NCBI RefSeq assembly: GCF_000027165.1 | Contig: NC_013853.1 | Location: 1,240,001 to 1,304,000, forward strand | Origin: Streptococcus mitis B6 | Lineage (GTDB): Bacteria > Bacillota > Bacilli > Lactobacillales > Streptococcaceae | Direction of reading: 5' to 3' | DNA length: 64,000 bases | Part shown: piece after piece, positions 53,787 to 63,600 of the stretch | Numbering within the stretch: position 1 is the first letter of the stretch | Layout: every line of letters starts with the position of its first letter | Notes under the pieces: model-generated | Told to the model about the DNA's origin: nothing | Databases searched by the model: none | Seen by the model: only the letters and a program-made list of their open reading frames with translations | Program-made: the position numbers and the translations under genes

Positions 53787-54942
53787 TCTTAACTTCCTCA
53801 CCCTCTAGTTCATATAGGCCACTAACTACTTTATACCATTCAAAAATGGCTGAAATGACAACCTTAGCAGAAGCATAAACTGGAATACCGAGCAAGACTC
53901 CCCAGATACCAAACATGGATCCTGAAGTTAACAAAACAAAGAGAACATTAATGGGATGGATGTTTAATTGACTTCCCAAAATCAATGGAGAGACAAAACG
54001 GCCTTCAATAGTTTGTTCTACGATAAAGACGATCACTACTTTTAAGAGCATGACTGGCCCAGCAATCAAGCCCAATACTAGGGCAGGAAGCATGGCTAAG
54101 AAGCTACCCAAATAAGGAACCAGATTTAAAATACCAGCAGTAACTCCCAATGTAACTGCATAGCGTAGACCAATAATCTTAAAGAAAATCATAAACATTA
54201 CTGCTACAATAATAGCTACTGTTACTTGCCCTCGAACATAGTTGGACAACTGCTGATTCACATCTGATAAAACCTGTCCTACAGGCTCCTTCAATTTCGT
54301 TGGCATGAATTGGGTCAAATAGTGACGTAGGCCTTTCCCATCACGTAAGAGATAAAAGAGCATGAACGGAACGATAATCAAGGCAACAATCACTTGAGAA
54401 GCCCCGCTAATAAAGGCGCTCACCCAATTGACTGCTTGTGAAGAAACTTTACTTGCCCAAACTGTAGCCTGGCTAGAAAAATTGGTCAAAACTTGTTCTA
54501 ATTGAGGTCTGAAATCATCTGGCAAACGCTTGGTCACCAAATCATTAATAACTCTGTCTGCATCTTCAAGGTAGATTGGTACATTTCTTGCAAATGTTAA
54601 AACTTGACGTTGCAGATTTGGAATAGCCACTGCCAAGCCCCAAATGATAAAGAGAGCGATGATGACAAAGACAATACTAATCGCTATAACACGATTGATT
54701 TTGTGTTTCTCCATCCAATCAACAATGGGATTCAGTAAATAGTATAGTAAACCAGATAGAATAACTGGCAACATCACGACTGCCAAAAAGTCTAAAACCG
54801 GTGAAAATAGAAAACTAATCTTACTTAAAATAAAAAGATTCAGTCCCAATAATAAGGTCACCAAAAATACCGTAATTGCCTTGTTATCCAAAAACCACTT
54901 GAAAAACCAAGATAGGCTAAAATGTTTCTCTTTTTGTTCCAT
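53776..54942 (-). CDS. AI-2E family transporter (PF01594)
   Basis: This 388-residue integral membrane protein has about eight helices. Its pattern (FLAVVMLPVILSGLLYYLLN near the N-terminus and LNLVPYLGSFLAMLPALVLGL plus GSQLNIHPINVLFVLL in the second half) matches PF01594. The family exports quorum signals or small molecules; the name does not prove AI-2 transport. The start ATG at 54942 follows GGAAG. Normal length. Confidence 0.9.
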   Translation of the reverse strand: MEQKEKHFSLSWFFKWFLDNKAITVFLVTLLLGLNLFILSKISFLFSPVLDFLAVVMLPVILSGLLYYLLNPIVDWMEKHKINRVIAISIVFVIIALFIIWGLAVAIPNLQRQVLTFARNVPIYLEDADRVINDLVTKRLPDDFRPQLEQVLTNFSSQATVWASKVSSQAVNWVSAFISGASQVIVALIIVPFMLFYLLRDGKGLRHYLTQFMPTKLKEPVGQVLSDVNQQLSNYVRGQVTVAIIVAVMFMIFFKIIGLRYAVTLGVTAGILNLVPYLGSFLAMLPALVLGLIAGPVMLLKVVIVFIVEQTIEGRFVSPLILGSQLNIHPINVLFVLLTSGSMFGIWGVLLGIPVYASAKVVISAIFEWYKVVSGLYELEGEEVKSEQ

Positions 54943-55029
54943 AAATACTTCCTTTCTATTATTCTCTCATTATACCATTTTTAAAGCAAAATAACTCTTT
55001 TTTAAAGTGCTTACATGGAAACCGCGACA

Positions 55030-55056
55030 TAAAAAATCTCCTCAAAAGAGGAGATT
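55030..55056 (-). terminator. Terminator after the peptide-binding lipoprotein
   Basis: AATCTCCTC and GAGGAGATT form a perfect 9-bp stem with a four-base loop; on the minus strand it is followed by a T run. Confidence 0.85.
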
Positions 55057-55059
55057 CGA

Positions 55060-57042
55060 TTAGTCTTGAATATGACGGTCTAAGTTTTTCTGATAATCAG
55101 CATTGGATTTGGCTTTTTCATCAGCAAATTTCTTGCGGAACTCATCCATTTCTTTAGTAGTGACTATCTTATCTTGAATTTTCAGATACTTGTAGCTATT
55201 TTCACTGGTCTTATCACCTACCCAGCCACCGGCACCAGTACCTAGAACTTTCTTCGTTACTAGCATTTGGGCACCATCTGAGTGTACAGGAATAACCAAG
55301 GCACTGTCTGTTAACCAAGCTTGAGCTTTTGCATATTTAGCATATCGTTTTTCAAGATTTGTTTTCTCACTATTAGCATCAGTAATTAACTCTTTAAACT
55401 TATCTAACCCAACCGCTTTGATTGCTGAACTGTCTTTACCTGGTACTACGCCTAAGGAGCCAAGAAGATTTGGTCCAGATGTTGGATCAAATATATCTAG
55501 ATAAGTTGACGGATCTGCATAATCAGGTCCCCATCCACTATTTGCATTAATATCCCAGTCAGTATTAGTATTAGAAGTAGCTAGAACTGTCATACTTGCC
55601 AATTCATCGTCAGAAACTTGTTGAATATCAACTACAACATTATCTGCTCCAATAGCTTCCTCGACGGATTGTTTATAAGATTGAGCTTGACGCACAAATT
55701 CTGGACGAGTAGAAGATACTGGAATATCTAAATGAATAGGGAACTGTACTCCATCAGCTTGAAGAGTTTTCTTGGCAGCTTCAAATTTAGTCTTAGCCTT
55801 ATCTACATTATGAAGTGAATCCTGGGCATCATCAAGACTGACATCTTTCCATACACCATCTAATTTATCCAATTCTGCCTTAGCTACTTGCCCAAATGAC
55901 TGCTCTCCTACCTGTACAAATGTTGGAGGGGTTAAACTTGTACGTAATTTACGCGGTGCTACTTCGTCCCCAAATACTTGAGAGATTCCTGCTTTACGAT
56001 CTGTAGCAAAAGCCAAGGATTGACGGAAATCTTTGTTCAACAAAGCCTTCTTAGTAGATGATTTTTCTACATCACTTGTTTTAGCGGTGTGATTGTAGGC
56101 AACACGGTCAATATTCGTCGAAATATAGAAAGTAGTTCCTTGTTGTTGACTATAAATAATGTTATCTTTATATTTTTCTTTTAGCCGTTCATAGTTAGCA
56201 GAGTTTTTAAATAGAGGTGCTGCAGGATAATTTCCTTCATCAAAACCACGTCCTAGAGAGTCTGCATCCTGACCATCAAAGTAAGACAGCTTAATATCAT
56301 CAATAAAGACATTTTGTTTATCCCAATAGTTTTGGTTTTTAGTCATTTCAATAGAAGATTTAGATGTAAGACCTTTTAAAAGATAAGCCCCATTATATAG
56401 AATGCTTGTTACATCAGTCGCCTTACCAAAGTCATCTCCTTTAGAAGCTAAAAAGTCTTCGCTAACAGGAGCAAGAATTCCCATTGTTGTCTTCGAATTC
56501 CAGAAAGATTCTGGATGGTTTAAAGTATAGACTACAGTATAATCGTCTGTTGCTTTTACACCAACAGTAGAAAAATCGGTTGTTTTCCCATTTACATAGT
56601 CATCTAATCCTTTAATAGAATCCTGTACAAGATAAAGTGCTTCTGATTTCTTGTCAGCAGCGTGTTTTAGACCAGTCACAAAATCCTGAGCCTTAACTTC
56701 TCCATATTCTTCGCCTTCATTGGTATACCACTTAATACCCTTACGAATTTTATATGTATAAGTCAAGCCATCTTTTGAAACAGTCCAATCTTCTGCAACT
56801 GATGGGACCAGATTACCATATTGATCATTTTCCAGTAGTCCATCAATGACATTACCAGTAATCTGTTTTGTAGACTTTTGCCCAGAAACTGTATAATCCA
56901 GAGTCGCAGGATCTGATGAAAATACATAGGTATAAGTAACTGGTTTAGTTGCTTCCTTATTCCCATTACCAGATGAACAAGCTGCTAGAACAGCTACCGA
57001 GAGTACAGCAACTCCTGCTGCTAAGAAAACACGTTTTTTCAT
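55060..57042 (-). CDS. AliA/AmiA-like oligopeptide-binding lipoprotein
   Basis: The 660-residue lipoprotein has a signal ending VLAACSSG (Cys at about residue 22) and the family 5 peptide-binding pattern: LDYTVSGQKSTKQITGNVID, SVAEDWTVSKDGLTYTYKIR and GVQFPIHLDIPVSSTRPEFV. It delivers peptides to the Ami permease and senses peptides from neighbouring bacteria in pneumococcal relatives. No permease genes adjoin it, as for AliA/AliB. The stop is followed by a strong terminator. Close relation to AliA rather than AmiA is my judgement. Confidence 0.88.
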   Translation of the reverse strand: MKKRVFLAAGVAVLSVAVLAACSSGNGNKEATKPVTYTYVFSSDPATLDYTVSGQKSTKQITGNVIDGLLENDQYGNLVPSVAEDWTVSKDGLTYTYKIRKGIKWYTNEGEEYGEVKAQDFVTGLKHAADKKSEALYLVQDSIKGLDDYVNGKTTDFSTVGVKATDDYTVVYTLNHPESFWNSKTTMGILAPVSEDFLASKGDDFGKATDVTSILYNGAYLLKGLTSKSSIEMTKNQNYWDKQNVFIDDIKLSYFDGQDADSLGRGFDEGNYPAAPLFKNSANYERLKEKYKDNIIYSQQQGTTFYISTNIDRVAYNHTAKTSDVEKSSTKKALLNKDFRQSLAFATDRKAGISQVFGDEVAPRKLRTSLTPPTFVQVGEQSFGQVAKAELDKLDGVWKDVSLDDAQDSLHNVDKAKTKFEAAKKTLQADGVQFPIHLDIPVSSTRPEFVRQAQSYKQSVEEAIGADNVVVDIQQVSDDELASMTVLATSNTNTDWDINANSGWGPDYADPSTYLDIFDPTSGPNLLGSLGVVPGKDSSAIKAVGLDKFKELITDANSEKTNLEKRYAKYAKAQAWLTDSALVIPVHSDGAQMLVTKKVLGTGAGGWVGDKTSENSYKYLKIQDKIVTTKEMDEFRKKFADEKAKSNADYQKNLDRHIQD

Positions 57043-57381
57043 AAAAAACTCCTTTGCAATTTGTATAGGATTATTATAGCACTTTTATTAAGTAAATCAA
57101 TGGGTAACTTCTAAAACTAACTTCCAGTTTTGGGAGAGAGATGGAAGTTACTTTGAGAAGTTACGAGTAAAAGAAAAGGTAACTTCTAAAACTAACTTCC
57201 AGTTTCCCACAACCTAGCTTTTAGTATGAGAAAAATGCGTGAAATCAGTGGAAATCCGTCTTAGACTAACTTCCACTGGTTTTCTTTTTCTTGATATATA
57301 AGGGTTCAAAAGCGAAAAGACTCAGAAAAAAGTGCACGACAAATAGCCCTAAAACAGAGTCGTCTTAGAGTAAATTCCAGT
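57043..57381. other. Repeat-rich intergenic DNA between the lipoprotein gene and IS30
   Basis: No coding sequence is recognised in this 339-base stretch. It contains the 57105-57164 palindrome, a half copy of it starting at about 57179 (GTAACTTCTAAAACTAACTT), and GCGAAAAGACTCAG near 57311 resembling the inner part of the IS30 ends. It is probably a graveyard of earlier insertions. Confidence 0.6.
57105..57164. repeat. 60-bp interrupted palindrome, left copy of a 50-bp direct repeat
   Basis: GTAACTTCT pairs with AGAAGTTAC at the outer ends and AACTTCC with GGAAGTT inside. Bases 57116-57165 are repeated without a change at 58671-58720, on the other side of the IS30 element. Confidence 0.85.
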
Positions 57382-58654
57382 TGCTAGCGTTTAGTGTGAG
57401 ACTTTTCGATGGTGATAAGATGTGTAGTTAGAGGGGAAAATTCCCTTTATTTCAATAAATCAGGTGATAAGTGTGTGTCTTCTGGTTTGACAAATTGGCA
57501 ACCCAGAAGAGCAGCGATGTCCTCGCCAAAGGTGAAGGTGAAGACGTCGTAAGCAGATTTTCCTTGAAACTCTTCTCGTTTCAAGGAATTGACATGGGAA
57601 ATGACTAGATTGACGTCTTTCTGAGTCAGTTGGTCAAAGGAAGTGCCCTTGGGAAGAATGGCTCGCAAAACCGTATGGTTCTTCTCAATCCGCCCCTTCT
57701 GGTCAGGACGGCTAGGGTCGCAGAAGTAGAGGTGAGACTTCCCATCAATGTCTCGCTCAAGCTCCTCCACATAGGCGAACTCAGATCCGTTGTCTGTGAG
57801 AATGACAGGGAACAGCTGATGGAACGCATACCCTCCGTCCATGACTCTTTCTTTCAAAGCTGCGAATTTAGTGGCGACTTCCAGAGCAGTCTTGTTGTCC
57901 AAAAGCAAGGCGAAGAGGAAATTACAGAAGGAAACGTTGAAGGTGAGCAGTAGCTTTCCACCAGGTCTGCCGATGACCGTGTCCATTTCCAACCATTTGA
58001 AGAAATCATCAGTTTCTCGTAACTCTTGGAAATCTTGATAGGTCCGCCCAATTTTCAGCTCTTTGGGAATAGCTACTTTTCTGGATTTTCTGCGTTCCTT
58101 GAACGTGACCATCCGAGGGAAATCAATGGGCTTGGCTGTCAGATAGCCCAGCTTGGCATGCCGATACACCGTAGCTTTCGACACAGGTAGGTTATGTGTC
58201 TGAATGATATGGTAGATGCTTTGTTTCTTCTGGATGCCTAGGGTTAAGACCTTGTCCATCTGATAAAAACTTTCCTTGTTTAGGGGAATGCCCTGTCTGG
58301 ATTCCCTCAACATAGTCTCGTACTGCTCCTGTGCCTTTTTCGCGTAGTAAAGATAGCGGTTAAACCCACAATCCGTCCTCTTTTTTGGACAGTTGTTACA
58401 GACATAAGGAGCTTTTTTGAGAAGAGGGCAATCCGTGCAATCAGATTTGACGGATGTTGGATGCATGATGCGATTGCGCTTGATTTCCTTTGAAATCGTT
58501 GACGGGTCTTTCCCCATCTTCTCAGCGATGGAACGGAAAGTCTCCTGTTGGCTGATTCCAGTTTGGATGTCAATACGGTCTTCTAGAGTGAGATGTTTTT
58601 GTTTTTTCGTCATGAGGTACCTCCTCACGAAAAGTCTCAGACTTAATTCTAGCA
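57382..58654 (-). mobile_element. IS30-family insertion sequence
   Basis: The element carries one transposase gene. Its inner ends are imperfect inverted repeats of about 27 bases: TGCTAG..TT.AGT.TGAGACTTTTCG at 57382-57408 and its complement at 58628-58654, with four mismatches. Exact outer borders are not certain. Fifty-base direct repeats lie outside both ends. Confidence 0.8.
57447..58613 (-). CDS. IS30 family transposase
   Basis: The 388-residue protein has an N-terminal HTH typical of IS30 (KHLTLEDRIDIQTGISQQET then FRSIAEKMGKDPSTISKEI), a Cys-rich zinc-like segment (CTDCPLLKKAPYVCNNCPKK) and a DDE catalytic core with LEMDTVIGRPGG (Asp), ILTDNGSEFA (Asp) and PDQKGRIEKNHTVLRAI (Glu). 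All three catalytic residues are present. ATG at 58613 has GAGGAGGTACCTC upstream. The gene appears intact and the element may still be mobile. Confidence 0.93.
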   Translation of the reverse strand: MTKKQKHLTLEDRIDIQTGISQQETFRSIAEKMGKDPSTISKEIKRNRIMHPTSVKSDCTDCPLLKKAPYVCNNCPKKRTDCGFNRYLYYAKKAQEQYETMLRESRQGIPLNKESFYQMDKVLTLGIQKKQSIYHIIQTHNLPVSKATVYRHAKLGYLTAKPIDFPRMVTFKERRKSRKVAIPKELKIGRTYQDFQELRETDDFFKWLEMDTVIGRPGGKLLLTFNVSFCNFLFALLLDNKTALEVATKFAALKERVMDGGYAFHQLFPVILTDNGSEFAYVEELERDIDGKSHLYFCDPSRPDQKGRIEKNHTVLRAILPKGTSFDQLTQKDVNLVISHVNSLKREEFQGKSAYDVFTFTFGEDIAALLGCQFVKPEDTHLSPDLLK

Positions 58655-58670
58655 TAATTCATCGTCTGAG

Positions 58671-58720
58671 ACTAACTTCCAGTTTTGGGAGAGAGATGGA
58701 AGTTACTTTGAGAAGTTACG
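58671..58720. repeat. 50-bp direct repeat, right copy
   Basis: Identical base for base to 57116-57165. It contains AACTTCC/GGAAGTT arms but only part of the outer GTAACTTCT arm. It lies 16 bases beyond the right IS30 end. Confidence 0.9.
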
Positions 58721-58814
58721 TCAAAAGAATTAGGTAAAGCTCTTGCTAATCTTGATTTCTTCATAGTAGCATTTTTGTGATATAATAGTCTTATCTTTAT
58801 ATAGAGGTAAAGTT

Positions 58815-59828
58815 ATGAAAGAAACTGTTTATTTTGGAACTTATACACGTCGTACTTCCCAAGGGATTTACAAGGCAGACTTCGATACAGAAACTGGTCA
58901 GCTTTCAAATCTAGAACTTTTTGCTACTGAGCCAAGTCCAACCTACCTTGCCTTTGACCAGCACCAACATTTATACACTGTTGGTAGTCAAGACGATAAG
59001 GGGGGAATTGCAGCCTATCAAACTAATGGTAACTTATTAAATCACGTCGTTGAAGAGGGAGCCCCCCACTGTTATGTTGCCGTTGATGAAAAGCGTGATT
59101 TGGTTTACGCGGCAAATTACCACAAGGGACAGGTCCTTGTTTATAAACGTCAGGAAGATGGTCGTCTTCTACTTAGTGATGTTGATCAACACAGTGGCCA
59201 AGGTCCACATGAAAATCAAGCTTCTCCACATGTTCACTATACAGATTTAACACCTGACCACTATCTAGTGACCTGCGACTTGGGTACTGACCAAGTAATT
59301 ACTTATGATCTTGATTCAGAAGGAAAATTATCTAAGCTCTATACCTATCATAGCCAGCCAGGAGCAGGCTCACGCCATATTATTTTTCATAACCATTATA
59401 AAATCGCTTATCTCATTTGTGAACTCAATAGCACTATCGAGGTTCTAATCTACGATGGTGTTGGTGAATTTGAACGCATGCAAGTCATTTCAACTCTACC
59501 AGACGGTTACGAAGGATTTAATGGTACTGCTGCCATTCGTCTCTCTAAAGATGGTAAATACCTCTACGCCTCTAACCGTGGTCATGATTCTATCGTAGTA
59601 TATACAATCCTTGCGGACGGTAGCTTAGAGTTGTTAGAAATCGTTCCGACACATGGTCAGACTCCACGTGATTTTGATTTGACACCAGACCAAGAATTTG
59701 TCATTGCTGTCCATCAAGACTCTGACAATGCAACCGTCTTTAAACGCAATTCTGAAACTGGACGTCTAGCAGAACTTTCTAATGACTTTCATGTCCCAGA
59801 AGCAGTCTGCATCAGTTTTGCCCCTTAA
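58815..59828 (+). CDS. Lactonase-family beta-propeller protein (6-phosphogluconolactonase-like)
   Basis: The 337-residue protein has repeated propeller blades and the lactonase-family segments VYFGTYTRRTSQGIYKADFD, YAANYHKGQVLVYKRQEDGR, GPHENQASPHVHYTDLTPD and GHDSIVVYTILADGSLELLE. These are typical of PF10282 proteins, including YbhE-type 6-phosphogluconolactonases of the pentose phosphate path. GAGGTAAAGTT precedes the ATG, and a TATAAT lies at 58781. Activity on 6-phosphogluconolactone is a family inference. Confidence 0.88.
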   Translation: MKETVYFGTYTRRTSQGIYKADFDTETGQLSNLELFATEPSPTYLAFDQHQHLYTVGSQDDKGGIAAYQTNGNLLNHVVEEGAPHCYVAVDEKRDLVYAANYHKGQVLVYKRQEDGRLLLSDVDQHSGQGPHENQASPHVHYTDLTPDHYLVTCDLGTDQVITYDLDSEGKLSKLYTYHSQPGAGSRHIIFHNHYKIAYLICELNSTIEVLIYDGVGEFERMQVISTLPDGYEGFNGTAAIRLSKDGKYLYASNRGHDSIVVYTILADGSLELLEIVPTHGQTPRDFDLTPDQEFVIAVHQDSDNATVFKRNSETGRLAELSNDFHVPEAVCISFAP

Positions 59829-59845
59829 GAAAACATAAAAAAACG

Positions 59846-60566
59846 GGCTCTATAATATTTGTAGTGGGTAAATCCCCTATGGATATTATGGAGCCTATTT
59901 TGTTGTAGAAAAGAAGTCCCATATCATCTATAATGAAAAGCGACCAAACTATCATTAGAAAGAATCATATGGAACAATTACATTTTATCACAAAACTGCT
60001 AGATATCAAAGACCTCAATATCCAAATTATGAATCAATTTCATCGAAAGTCTCATGAATACAAGGCTATCAAGCGCTACTGGAAACTCATCCAACAAGAT
60101 AGTCGGAAAATAAGCGATAAACGTTTTTATCATCCTACTTTTCGTATGCACTTGACGAATAAAGAGATTTTAGACAAGCTTTTGGGCTATTCAAAAGACT
60201 TGAAACACCACTACCATCTCTATCAACTCTTGCTGTTTCACTTTCAGGACAAGAAGCCTGACAAATTTTTCGGACTCATTGAGGACAATCTGCAGCAGGT
60301 TCATCCTCTTTTTCAGACTGTCTTTAAAACCTTCCTCAAAGATAAAGAGAAGATTGTCAATGCCCTTCAACTACCCTATTCAAACGCCAAATTAGAAGCA
60401 ACGAATAATCTCATTAAACTCATCAAACGCAATGCCTTTGGATTTCGGAACTTTGAAAACTTCAAAAAACGGATTTTTATTGCTCTGAACATCAAAAAAG
60501 AAAGGACGAATTTTGTCCTTTCTCGAGCTTAGCTTTTCTTCAACCCACTACAGTTGACAAAGAGCC
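59846..60566 (+). mobile_element. IS1167-like (ISL3 family) element with internal deletion
   Basis: Ends are inverted repeats: GGCTCTATAATATTTGTAGT at 59846 and the complement of GGCTCTTTGTCAACTGTAGT at 60566. The left end also forms a long hairpin (GGCTC.ATAATAT arms). At 721 bp it is about half the length of a complete ISL3 element. Confidence 0.8.
59969..60532 (+). pseudogene. ISL3 transposase with internal in-frame deletion
   Basis: The 187-codon frame joins the N-terminal segment MEQLHFITKLLDIKDLNIQI directly to a C-terminal segment (MNQFHRKSHEYKAIKRYWKL onward, including SNAKLEATNNLIKLIKRNAF). The zinc-finger region and most of the catalytic domain between them are missing, so it cannot transpose. 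The deletion kept the frame open and the element's ends complete, so it could be moved by a full-length relative. Confidence 0.85.
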
Positions 60567-60571
60567 AAAAA

Positions 60572-60595
60572 AAGAAGATGACGAATCATCTTCTT
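60572..60595 (-). terminator. Surface protein terminator with TTCG loop
   Basis: AAGAAGATGA pairs perfectly with TCATCTTCTT across a TTCG loop on the minus strand and is followed by a T run. It directly follows the LPXTG gene. Confidence 0.9.
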
Positions 60596-60610
60596 AAAAA
60601 CTATGAGTTT

Positions 60611-63600
60611 TTAGTCTTCTTTTTTCTTGCGAGAAAGAAGTCCAAATCCACCTAGGGCTCCAAGAAGTCCAAGCGCTGCGAGGCTAGCGTTAGCTTCTGT
60701 ACCTGTGTTAGGCAATTCTTTAGCCACTGTATTCACGTTAGCTGTTTCTTGGTTAGCGTTTGTGGCTTGAGTAGCTTGGTCATTAGCTAGAATTGCATGA
60801 TTAGTTGCTGGAGAAACTTTCAACATGAAGTCTTCTATACGTTTAACCATTGCATCCACTTCTGCTTGAGTTGCGTTTGCATTGGCAAATACTTCTTTAG
60901 CGGCTGCTAATAATGCGTTCGCTTCTTTCACAGTTTCTGCATCAAGCTTAGCTGATTCTTGGATGATTAGCTTATCCAATTGACGAATAGCACCTTCTAA
61001 CTTCGATTTATCGACTATCGTTTCAGCGTTATTAATTCTATTATTTCCTCGATTATATGATGGAACATAAGGAATTTCTTTAAAGATATCTTTAGCTAAA
61101 ACTGTATATGCTTTACCATTATTCAAAATAACCGTTGCATTTCCTTTATCATCGAAGATTACTTCTGCTACATCTGGGTTAGCTGCCATAATTTTGGCTT
61201 TAGCTCCCGCTTTATCCGCGTCTGTTAAGTTGTCCAAATCAGCTACAAGTTGTTTTTCAAAATCAAGATTAAGATTTTCACCATTGTTTTTAGTTGCTAC
61301 ATCTGCTTCATCTTTAACTAATTGTTCAGCTGAAATTGTTGCTGTTTTTCCATCTACTGTGGTTACTGTCGCGTTACCCTTTTCATCTACAACAACTGTT
61401 GAGCCTGGATTTACAGCTTCCACAGCAACCTTAATCTTAGCAATTTCTTCAGGAGTTAAGTTATTCTTATCTGCTACCAAGGTGCGTGTAGCTGGAATAT
61501 TCACACCATTTTGCTCAGATAGGTCTGCAAGTTTTTCTGTTGGAATAACTAGTTGAGAAGCAGGAATTACGGCTGTCTTACCATCTTTCGTAGTAACTGT
61601 CGCATTTCCTTTGTCATCTACTACTACCTTAGCACCTGGATTAACTGCTTCTACTGCTGTCTTAACTGCTTCTTTTTCTGAATCAGTTAAAGCATCTTTC
61701 TTAGCAACTGCTGTTTTAACCGCCGGTGTGTTGATATCATTGCCTGCATTTGGTTTAGCGACTGCTTCTGCTGTCTTCGTCAAATCAGCTGCTGGAATAA
61801 CCGCTGTCTTACCTGAAGGTGTTGTAACAGTTGCGTTACCTTTGTCATCTACTACCACCGTAGCTCCTGGGTTAACGGCTTTAACCTTATCCTCAATAGC
61901 TTTCTTCTCTTCTGGAGTAAGGGCTTCTGGATTGGCTACTACTGTCTTAGACGCTGGCTTAACTACATCGTCGCCTGCATTTGGTTTAGTCGCTGCTTCT
62001 GCTGTCTTCGTCAAATCAGCTGCTGGAATAACCGCGGTCTTACCTGAAGGTGTTGTAACAGTTGCGTTACCTTTGTCATCTACTACAACCGTAGCTCCTG
62101 GGTTAACGGCTTTAACCTTATCCTCAATAGCTTTCTTCTCTTCTGGAGTAAGGGCTTCTGGATTAGCTACTACTGTCTTAGACGCTGGGGTAATCACATC
62201 GTCGCCTGCATTTGGTTTAGACGCTGCTTCTGCTGTCTTCGTCAAATCAGCTGCTGGAATAACCGCTGTCTTACCTGAAGGTGTTGTAACAGTTGCGTTA
62301 CCTTTGTCATCTACTACCACCGTAGCTCCTGGGTTAACGGCTTTAACCTTATCCTCAATAGCTTTCTTCTCTTCTGGAGTAAGGGCTTCTGGATTGGCTA
62401 CTACTGTCTTAGACGCTGGCTTAACTACATCGTCGCCTGCATTTGGTTTAGTCGCTGCTTCTGCTGTCTTCGTCAAATCAGCTGCTGGAATAACCGCTGT
62501 CTTACCTGAAGGTGTTGTAACAGTTGCGTTACCTTTGTCATCTACTACAACCGTAGCACCTGGGTTAACGGCTTTAACCTTATCCTCAATAGCTTTCTTC
62601 TCTTCTGGAGTAAGGGCTTCTGGATTGGCTACTACTGTCTTAGACGCTGGCTTAACTACATCGTCGCCTGCATTTGGTTTAGCCGCCGCTTCTGCTGTCT
62701 TCGTCAAATCAGCTGCTGGAATAACCGCTGTCTTACCTGAAGGTGTTGTAACAGTTGCGTTACCTTTGTCATCTACTACTACTGTAGCTCCTGGGTTAAC
62801 GGCTTTAACCTTATCCTCAATAGCTTTCTTCTCTTCTGGAGTAAGGGCTTCTGGATTTGCTACGACTGTTTTATCTGATGGTGTATTGATGTCGTTTCCT
62901 GCATTTGGTTTCTTAGTATCTTCAGCAGTACGTACTAATTCATCTACAGGAATCACTTGTGTTTGTCCATCTGGAGTTGATACTTTAGCATTTCCTTTTT
63001 CATCTACTGTTACTACAGAATTTGGATTTACTGCTTCTACAGCTGCTTTAATTTTTTCTTTTTCAGCATCTGTTAATTTAGCTGGATCTGCTACAACCAC
63101 TTTATTCGCTGGTTTAACTACATCATTTCCTGCTTTTGGTTCATTTGCTGTATCAGACGTTTTCACAACTTGTTCAGGAGTGATGGTTTCCTGATGACCA
63201 TCTGGAGTTGTAACAGTAATATTTCCATCTGCATCTTGAGTAATTTCTTTAGCATCTGGATTTACTTTCTTAACAGCTTCTAAGACCTTAGCTTTTTCAT
63301 CGTCTGTTAAAGTACTTGGGTCATTTACAAGAACTTTATCAGCCGGAATATTCACTTCACCTACAGCTTTAATAGCCGCTTTATCTGACTCTTCAATTCC
63401 ATCAACAGCTTCTGCTGTTTTAGCGGCATCTACAGATTTTTTAGCTTGTTCTGCAATCTTATCTACTTGAGCTTTAAGATCTTCTTTTGCTTTAGGAGTT
63501 AAATCTGTACGTGAATCAATTGCTGCTTTTTTAGCTGTTGCTTCTTCGTCAATTGCTTTACGAGCATTTGGTTTATCTTCAACTAATGGTAAAGATTTTT

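Noticed and set aside
61611-63194. A 527-codon plus-strand frame
   Set aside because: It is the antisense of the near-identical coding repeats and mirrors their periodicity; no ribosome binding site or family match.
63355-63357. Start codon of the surface protein at a GTG near 63355
   Set aside because: The frame is open without interruption to 64000 and continues DUF1542-like repeats; there is no signal peptide at 63355.
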